Program-made: the position numbers and the translations under genes
Shown: positions 58,865-64,000 of the stretch, piece after piece
Layout of the letters: every line of letters begins with the position of its first letter
Numbering within the stretch: position 1 is the first letter of the stretch
Source of the DNA: Variovorax sp. IB41
GTDB taxonomy: Bacteria; Pseudomonadota; Gammaproteobacteria; Burkholderiales; Burkholderiaceae_C
DNA: 64,000 bases
NCBI RefSeq assembly: GCF_016405905.1
Contig: NZ_JAEFCB010000011.1
Span: forward strand, 163,033-227,032
Reading direction: 5' to 3'
The notes under the pieces: model-generated
The model's database searches: none
The model's input: only the letters and a program-made list of their open reading frames with translations
Told to the model about the DNA's origin: nothing

Positions 58865-61105
58865 GTGAAGCGCGAGTCCTCGAGCCTGCAGACGGCACCC
58901 CTGTCCGATACCGCCGTGGTCGACTATCCGTTGTCCGCGGCCACGGCCGACCGCACCCCGGTGATCGAGAACATGCTCGCCCGCGCCCGTGCGTTCGCCG
59001 AGCCGCTGATCGCCGATGAAAAGCTCGACACCGGCGAGAACACGCTGGCGCACGCCGATGCGGTCGCTGCCATCGTCGCCAAGATGGGCGGCTCCGAGGC
59101 CATGCAGGCGGCGAGCTATCTGGTCTATTCGTGCCAGCACCTGAACCGCCCGCAGGAGGTGATCGCCAAGGTCTTCGGCGACAACTTCGCGGCGCTCGCG
59201 GTCGAGACCACCAAGCTGGTGCGCGTGCAGGAGCAGGCCCGCTCGGCGTCGCAAGGCCATCACATCGAAGGCGCCGGTGCGCAGACCGAGAACGTGCGCA
59301 AGATGCTGCTGGCGTTTTCGCGCGACCTGCGCGTCGTGATGCTGCGGCTTGCCTCGCGCCTGCAGACCTTGCGCCATGCGGCGGCCAGCAAGCAGCCGGC
59401 ACCCGAGAGCGTGGCGCGCGAGTCGCTGCAGGTGTTTGCGCCGCTGGCCAATCGCCTGGGCATCTGGCAGGTGAAGTGGGAGATCGAGGACCTTTCGTTC
59501 CGCTTCATCGAGCCCGAAACCTACAAGCTGATTGCGCGCCTGCTCGACGAGAAGCGCATCGAGCGCGAAGGCCACGTCGAGCAATTGCGCTCGGAGCTCG
59601 AGCGCGAACTGCAGGCCGAGGGCGTGCACGCCGCGGTGCAGGGGCGGCCCAAGAACATCTACAGCATCGTGAAGAAGATGCGCGGCAAGTCGCTCGACTT
59701 CGCGCAGGTGTTCGACATCCTCGCGCTGCGCGTGGTGGTGGCGGACGTGAAGGACTGCTACGCGGCGCTCGCCTGGGTGCACACGCATTTCCAGCCGATT
59801 GACGAAGAGTTCGACGACTACATCGCGCGGCCCAAGCCGAACGGCTACCAGTCGCTGCACACCGTGGTGCGCGAACTGGTCGATGGCAAGCCGGGCAAGC
59901 CGATCGAGATCCAGATCCGCACTGAGGAAATGCATGACCACGCCGAGCATGGCGTGGCGGCGCACTGGGCCTACAAGGAAGCGGGGCACAAGGGCTACGC
60001 GGGCGTCTGGGCCAGCGGCGAGTACGACGCGAAGATCGCGGTGCTGCGCCAGCTGCTGGCCTGGGAGCGCGATCTCTCGGGCGGCTTGCAGGGGCAGGGC
60101 CTGTTCGACGACCGCATCTATGTGCTGACGCCCGATGCGGCCATCGTCGAATTGCCGCAGGGCGCGACGCCGGTGGACTTTGCCTACACGGTGCACACCA
60201 CGCTGGGCCATCGCTGCCGCGGTGCGCGCGTCGATGGCGCGATGGTGCCGCTCAACACGCCGCTGTCGAACGGGCAGACGGTGGAGATCATTGCGGCGAA
60301 GGAGGGTGGTCCTTCGCGCGATTGGCTCAATGCCGAGCTGGGCTATCTGGCGAGTCACCGTGCGCGCGCGAAGGTGCGCGCATGGTTCAACGCGCAGATC
60401 ACGCACGAGACCGTCGCGCGCGGACGCGAAGCGGTCGAGAAGCTGCTGCAGCGCGAAGGCAAGACGGCCATGCGGCTGGAGGACCTGGCCTCGCAGCTCG
60501 GCTTCAAGTCAGCGGACCATCTGTTCGAGGTGGTGGGCAAGGACGAGTTTTCCCTCCGCAACATCGAGACGCTGCTGCGTCCGCCGGAGCCGGCGCCCAA
60601 TCCCGACGACGGCGTGCAGATCAAGAAGGCGCGCGGCAGCGAGAAGTCCGGCAAGGGTGGCGTGCTGGTGGTGGGCGTGTCGTCGCTGATGACGCAGCTG
60701 GCCAAGTGCTGCAAGCCGGCGCCGCCCGATGCCATCAGCGGCTTCGTCACGCGCGGCCATGGCGTCAGCGTGCACCGCTCGGATTGCAGCAACTTCCGCA
60801 CGATGTCGTCGCGCGATGGCGAGCGCGTGATCGATGTCGAATGGGGCGCGACGAAGAAGGGTGGCGATGCGCCGGTCTATGCGGTCGACGTGGCTGTCGA
60901 AGCAGCCGATCGCCAGGGGCTGCTGCGCGACATCTCCGATGTGTTCGCACGGGAAAAGATGAACGTGATCGGCGTGCAGACGCAGTCGGTGAAGGGCACG
61001 GCGTGGATGACGTTCACTGTGGAAATCGCCGATGCGGCGCGGCTGACGCAGGTGCTCGGCATCGTCACTGCAGTTGTTGGTGTGCGATCTGCACGTCGCC
61101 GCTAA
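58865..61105 (+). CDS. relA: (p)ppGpp synthetase RelA
   Basis: 746-aa stringent-response enzyme that makes (p)ppGpp when the ribosome senses uncharged tRNA. The N-terminal HD-like domain keeps His63 (LAHADAV), but the second HD block reads YLVYSCQHLN (85-94) instead of LLHDVVED, so the hydrolase is probably dead, as in RelA. The synthetase has RPKNIYSIVKKMRGKSLDF and FDDYIARPKPNGYQSLHTVV. TGS (IYVLTPDAAIVELPQGATPVDFAY), a Cys pair in AKCCKPAPPD, and a C-terminal ACT domain complete it. GTG start at 58865, 14 bases after the hydrolase gene. A SpoT-type hydrolase must be encoded elsewhere. Confidence 0.92.
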   Translation: MKRESSSLQTAPLSDTAVVDYPLSAATADRTPVIENMLARARAFAEPLIADEKLDTGENTLAHADAVAAIVAKMGGSEAMQAASYLVYSCQHLNRPQEVIAKVFGDNFAALAVETTKLVRVQEQARSASQGHHIEGAGAQTENVRKMLLAFSRDLRVVMLRLASRLQTLRHAAASKQPAPESVARESLQVFAPLANRLGIWQVKWEIEDLSFRFIEPETYKLIARLLDEKRIEREGHVEQLRSELERELQAEGVHAAVQGRPKNIYSIVKKMRGKSLDFAQVFDILALRVVVADVKDCYAALAWVHTHFQPIDEEFDDYIARPKPNGYQSLHTVVRELVDGKPGKPIEIQIRTEEMHDHAEHGVAAHWAYKEAGHKGYAGVWASGEYDAKIAVLRQLLAWERDLSGGLQGQGLFDDRIYVLTPDAAIVELPQGATPVDFAYTVHTTLGHRCRGARVDGAMVPLNTPLSNGQTVEIIAAKEGGPSRDWLNAELGYLASHRARAKVRAWFNAQITHETVARGREAVEKLLQREGKTAMRLEDLASQLGFKSADHLFEVVGKDEFSLRNIETLLRPPEPAPNPDDGVQIKKARGSEKSGKGGVLVVGVSSLMTQLAKCCKPAPPDAISGFVTRGHGVSVHRSDCSNFRTMSSRDGERVIDVEWGATKKGGDAPVYAVDVAVEAADRQGLLRDISDVFAREKMNVIGVQTQSVKGTAWMTFTVEIADAARLTQVLGIVTAVVGVRSARRR

Positions 61106-61124
61106 AAAGCGTGTTTTCTCCTGC

Positions 61125-61130
61125 TACAAT
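61125..61130 (+). promoter_or_regulatory. Possible -10 element of tRNA-Val
   Basis: TACAAT, 24 bases before the tRNA and just after the relA stop region. No convincing -35 was found, so the call is weak. Confidence 0.35.
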
Positions 61131-61153
61131 AGCTGCTTCTCGGACACATCCTT

Positions 61154-61230
61154 AGGCGCGTAGCTCAGCTGGTTAGAGCACCACCTTGACATGGTGGGGG
61201 TCGTTGGTTCGAGTCCAATCGCGCCTACCA
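61154..61230 (+). tRNA. tRNA-Val (anticodon GAC)
   Basis: 77-base gene with encoded CCA. The acceptor stem AGGCGCG pairs with CGCGCCT; the D-arm is GCTC AGCTGGTTA GAGC; the anticodon stem CCACC/GGTGG encloses the loop TTGACAT (anticodon GAC, valine). The T-arm loop TTCGAGT is closed by GTTGG/CCAAT. All four stems form. It is 48 bases after relA in the same direction. Confidence 0.95.
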
Positions 61231-61280
61231 ATTTCTGTTCCAACTTCCGGCCAACCACCGGGTCTGTTGGACAGAGCTTT

Positions 61281-61297
61281 CACCGGGTTCCCCGGTG
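61281..61297 (+). terminator. Hairpin possibly ending the tRNA-Val transcript
   Basis: CACCGGG (61281-61287), loop TTC, CCCGGTG (61291-61297), then TTCC. A strong stem with a poor T-run, 50 bases after the tRNA. Confidence 0.4.
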
Positions 61298-61401
61298 TTC
61301 CAATCGTCCCTTGTGGTGATGCAGAAAAAGACCATGGCCATGTTGTTGTGCTACCTTGGCCGTTCTGCAAATCCCTTCCCAATTTCTTGACAAGCGATCC
61401 G

Positions 61402-61770
61402 ATGAATACGCGATCAACGCTGGTTGATCGGACTCATGCCGACACGCGCGTTGCCGCGCTGTTGCGGCAGGCGCCCATCGAGTTTGCGCGCGCGGTCTAC
61501 GGCATCAACGACCATGCGGGCGGCCGCACCGACACCATGGCAGCGCGCGAAGTGGCAAGAGCCCTGCGACAAGGCGTGGCGGTGACCGAGGAGCGCGCCG
61601 AACAGCGCGCCCGCGCCTATCTGCCGACCGCGGGGCAGGAGCACTGCCCGCGTTGCTGGGTGGTCTACGGTCACAAGAGCCCGCTTCGCTTTCGCGAAGC
61701 GACTGAAGAGCGCCCCGAAACAGCCGCCTGTCATGCATGCGGTGCCGAGTACGCGACATCGCAGGGCTGA
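61402..61770 (+). CDS. Hypothetical protein with two CxxC pairs
   Basis: 122-aa protein from ATG 61402 (MNTRSTLVDRTHADTRV); the frame extends into the tRNA region and is not real there. The N-terminal 75 residues are helical (LRQAPIEFARAVYGINDHAGG), then a zinc-ribbon-like part with CPRCWV near residue 87 and CHACGAEY near the end. The two CxxC pairs could bind zinc. No family recognised. It lies between tRNA-Val and phaR. Confidence 0.6.
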   Translation: MNTRSTLVDRTHADTRVAALLRQAPIEFARAVYGINDHAGGRTDTMAAREVARALRQGVAVTEERAEQRARAYLPTAGQEHCPRCWVVYGHKSPLRFREATEERPETAACHACGAEYATSQG

Positions 61771-61867
61771 AGTGCAGCGCGCGGTCAGGGTAAACCTTGT
61801 CGCGATGCAGCAAAACCGCTCCCTAGAATCATCCGATGACATGGGCGTCCATGTGAAGGAGTCCGCA

Positions 61868-62401
61868 GTGCAGAGCAAGAAGTCCGGGGTCAAACCGGTA
61901 CAGCGTGTGATCAAGAAGTACCCCAACCGAAGGCTCTACGACACCGAGACATCCACGTACATCACGCTGACCGAGGTGAAGCTGCTGGTCATCCAGAATG
62001 CCCAGTTCGTCGTGCGCGATGCCAAGACCGGCGACGACCTCACGCGCAGCATCCTGCTGCAGATCATCCTGGAAGAGGAAGCGGGCGGCGCGCCGATGTT
62101 CACCGAGCAGGTGCTGGCCAACATCATCCGTTTCTACGGCCAGGCGATGCAGGGCTACATGGGGCCGTACCTGGAGAAGAACATCCAGGCCATGACCGAA
62201 GTGCAGGCCCAGCTCGCCGACAAGGCCGAGGGCCTCACGCCCGAGATGTGGTCGAAGTTCATGACCATGCAGTCGCCGATGCTCCAAGGTCTCATGGGCA
62301 ACTACGTCGAGCAATCCAAGAACGTCTTCCTGCAGATGCAGGAGCAGATGCAGAAAAACACCGAGCAGGTACTGGGGGCCTTTGGCATCAAGCGTCCCTG
62401 A
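61868..62401 (+). CDS. phaR: Polyhydroxyalkanoate synthesis repressor
   Basis: PhaR binds PHB granules and DNA and represses phasin and its own synthesis until polymer forms. 177 aa from the GTG at 61868, preferred because AAGGAG (61856-61861) is six bases upstream; an ATG at 61841 is the alternative. The PHB/PHA-accumulation DNA-binding domain reads VIKKYPNRRLYDTETSTYITLTEVKLLV (residues about 13-40). The C-terminal helical part is Met/Gln-rich (FLQMQEQMQKNTEQVLGAF), as in granule-binding regions. Fits bdhA in the same window as evidence of PHB metabolism. Start is the only uncertain part. Confidence 0.92.
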   Translation: MQSKKSGVKPVQRVIKKYPNRRLYDTETSTYITLTEVKLLVIQNAQFVVRDAKTGDDLTRSILLQIILEEEAGGAPMFTEQVLANIIRFYGQAMQGYMGPYLEKNIQAMTEVQAQLADKAEGLTPEMWSKFMTMQSPMLQGLMGNYVEQSKNVFLQMQEQMQKNTEQVLGAFGIKRP

Positions 62402-62479
62402 ACGGCTCCGGGCCGCGCGAACGCGGGGCTTGTCCAATGATTGCCCGACTGTCACCGATAGCTGGGACAATAGAGGGAT

Positions 62480-63886
62480 ATGAGCGAAGTTGCCTCCCCC
62501 GAACGAACGACCACGTCGACCGCCCCCAAGGTCGGCTTTGTGAGCCTGGGCTGCCCCAAGGCCCTGACAGATTCCGAATTGATCCTGACCCGGCTGAGCG
62601 CCGAGGGTTACCAGACCTCCAAGACCTTCGAAGGTGCCGATCTGGTGATCGTCAACACCTGCGGCTTCATCGACGATGCCGTGAAGGAAAGCCTGGACAC
62701 CATCGGTGAAGCGCTGGCCGAGAACGGCCGGGTGATCGTCACCGGTTGCCTGGGCGCCAAGACCGGCGACCAGGGCGGCAACCTGGTGCGCCAGATGCAC
62801 CCGAGCGTGCTGGCCGTGACCGGTCCGCACGCCACGCAAGAGGTGATGGATGCGGTGCATGCCAACCTGCCCAAGCCGCACGATCCCTTCATCGACCTGG
62901 TGCCGAATAACTTCGGCATCGCCGGCCTCAAGCTGACGCCGCGGCACTATGCGTACTTGAAGATCAGCGAAGGCTGCAACCACCGCTGCACCTTCTGCAT
63001 CATCCCTTCGATGCGCGGCGACCTCGTGTCGCGGCCGGTGGGCGATGTGCTCGGCGAGGCGAAGGCCCTGTTCGAAGGCGGCGTGAAGGAACTGCTGGTC
63101 ATCAGTCAGGACACCTCCGCCTACGGCGTCGACGTGAAGTACCGCACCGGTTTCTGGGACGGCAAGCCGGTCAAGACCCGCATGCTCGAGCTGGTGCGCA
63201 CGCTTGGCGAAATTGCCGAGCCTTACGGCGCGTGGGTTCGCCTGCACTATGTGTACCCGTACCCGAGCGTCGATGAAATCATCCCGTTGATGGCGAGCGG
63301 CCAGGTGCTGCCTTACCTCGACGTGCCGCTGCAGCACAGCCACCCCGATGTGCTCAAGCGCATGAAGCGTCCGGCCAGCGGTGAAAAGAATCTGGAGCGG
63401 CTCGCGCGTTGGCGCGAGGTGTGTCCGGAGCTCGTGATCCGCAGTACTTTCATCGCCGGCTTCCCCGGCGAGACGGAGCAGGAATTCGAGCATCTGCTCG
63501 ACTTCATCCGCGAGGCTGAAATCGACCGTGCCGGTTGCTTTGCCTACAGCCCGGTCGAAGGCGCGACCGCCAACGACATCCCCGGCATGCTGCCCGAGGC
63601 CGAGCGCGAAGCGCGCCGCGCCCGTTTCATGGAAGTGGCCGAAGCCGTGTCGATCGCCAAGCTGCAAAGGCGCATCGGCGCGACGATGCAGGTGCTGGTC
63701 GATTCCGCGCCCGGCATGGGCCGCAAGGGCGGGGTGGGGCGTACTTACGCCGATGCGCCGGAGATCGACGGCACCGTGCGGCTGCTGCCGCCCGAGAAGA
63801 TCAGCAAGACGCTGAAGGTCGGTGAATTCACTCGCGCGCGGATCGTGGGCGCCGAGGGCCATGACCTGATCGCATTGCCGATTTGA
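62480..63886 (+). CDS. rimO: Ribosomal protein S12 methylthiotransferase
   Basis: 468-aa radical-SAM enzyme that methylthiolates Asp88 of ribosomal protein S12. The N-terminal cluster domain begins GFVSLGCPKALTDSELIL. The radical-SAM cysteines are C166, C170 and C173 in EGCNHRCTFCIIPSMRG. SQDTSAYGVD and DVPLQHSHPDVLKRMKRP mark RimO against MiaB. A TRAM domain at the end (TLKVGEFTRARIVGAEGHDL) should bind S12. Start ATG 62480, 78 bases after phaR; weak promoter-like TTGCCC (62441) and GACAAT (62466) lie between. Confidence 0.95.
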   Translation: MSEVASPERTTTSTAPKVGFVSLGCPKALTDSELILTRLSAEGYQTSKTFEGADLVIVNTCGFIDDAVKESLDTIGEALAENGRVIVTGCLGAKTGDQGGNLVRQMHPSVLAVTGPHATQEVMDAVHANLPKPHDPFIDLVPNNFGIAGLKLTPRHYAYLKISEGCNHRCTFCIIPSMRGDLVSRPVGDVLGEAKALFEGGVKELLVISQDTSAYGVDVKYRTGFWDGKPVKTRMLELVRTLGEIAEPYGAWVRLHYVYPYPSVDEIIPLMASGQVLPYLDVPLQHSHPDVLKRMKRPASGEKNLERLARWREVCPELVIRSTFIAGFPGETEQEFEHLLDFIREAEIDRAGCFAYSPVEGATANDIPGMLPEAEREARRARFMEVAEAVSIAKLQRRIGATMQVLVDSAPGMGRKGGVGRTYADAPEIDGTVRLLPPEKISKTLKVGEFTRARIVGAEGHDLIALPI

Positions 63887-63903
63887 TGATTCGAACAGGC
63901 AAG

Positions 63904-63930
63904 AAAAAAGCCACCGGATGCCGGTGGCTT
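63904..63930 (-). terminator. Rho-independent terminator of the leftward tRNA-Leu
   Basis: AAGCCACCGG (63908-63917), loop ATG, CCGGTGGCTT (63921-63930). Read on the minus strand the stem is followed by TTTTTTCTT, so it terminates leftward transcription from the tRNA. It may also stop rimO transcription, though without a T-run. Confidence 0.8.
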
Positions 63931-63964
63931 CATTCGAAAGACCTGGTAGGGGTCTCGTTGTCTT

Positions 63965-64000
63965 TGGTGCCCAGAAGAGGACTCGAACCTCCACGATGTT
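63965..64000 (-). tRNA. tRNA-Leu 3' end (partial)
   Basis: Read on the minus strand, the visible 36 bases end with TCTGGGC, discriminator A and CCA. Before that is a T-arm with loop TTCGAGT closed by GGAGG/CCTCT, then the tail of a variable arm. The implied 5' acceptor GCCCAGA and the likely long variable arm suit leucine. The anticodon lies beyond the window edge, so the identity is provisional. Confidence 0.65.

Noticed and set aside
61154..61230. tRNA-Val as an integration site of a mobile island
   Set aside because: No integrase gene or direct repeat of the tRNA 3' end was seen on either side within the window.

Overview
The window is high-GC DNA (roughly 65-70% by eye) from a betaproteobacterium. 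A Comamonadaceae member close to Variovorax is the best guess, from the gene families present: two Bug-type solute receptors, IclR and LysR regulators, PhaR and 3-hydroxybutyrate dehydrogenase of PHB metabolism, a Ceo/Bpe/MexEF-type efflux pump behind a LysR gene and a lipase-like gene, and large CoA-thioester catabolic operons. No rRNA, CRISPR array, insertion sequence or prophage was found. No gene-free stretch exceeds about 300 bases.

Layout. (1) 1-10335: a tightly overlapped cobalamin operon: corrinoid ABC importer (btuFCD, btuF cut by the window edge), cobO, bluB, an ExbB/TolQ/MotA-like channel gene, a small DUF2149 gene with an ExbD-like membrane Asp, a CobN-type chelatase with signal peptide and C-terminal anchor, cbiB and a threonine-phosphate decarboxylase. 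(2) 10340-12333: LrgA/LrgB-type membrane pair, OsmC protein, DUF3175 protein. (3) 12604-21152: an orphan type VI secretion island: vgrG, a 1674-residue Rhs protein with a deaminase-like tip, and an AT-richer putative immunity gene. (4) 21216-29656: LysR regulator divergent from a lipase-like gene and a three-gene RND efflux system. (5) 29813-33686: second cobalamin operon, cobQ-cobT-cobS-cobC. (6) 33690-39254: two envelope proteins (one with an Ivy-type lysozyme inhibitor motif), nth, an aminotransferase behind an 18-bp palindromic site, small conserved proteins, and an Ldh-family oxidoreductase. (7) 39269-47858: a catabolic island with a divergent Bug receptor, enoyl-CoA hydratase, three acyl-CoA dehydrogenases, a CaiB/BaiF CoA-transferase, a second Bug receptor and an IclR regulator. 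(8) 47897-64000: core genes: serB, mfd, ispD, ispF, an EnvZ/OmpR-type pair, SIMPL protein, bdhA, an esterase-like protein, relA, tRNA-Val, phaR, rimO, and the 3' end of a tRNA-Leu.

How it fits together. The two cobalamin operons cover corrinoid uptake, adenosylation, cobyric acid formation, aminopropanol attachment, DMB synthesis and nucleotide-loop assembly; only the CobU/CobP kinase-guanylyltransferase is missing. The most interesting system is the exbB-like / DUF2149 / cobN trio. The chelatase looks exported and anchored, the usual ATPase partners CobS and CobT (cobaltochelatase subunits) are absent, and two genes resembling a proton-motive-force motor overlap it. This suggests an energised periplasmic metal-corrin chelatase or dechelatase feeding the adjacent importer. 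The second candidate is the Rhs tip and its unrecognised immunity partner.
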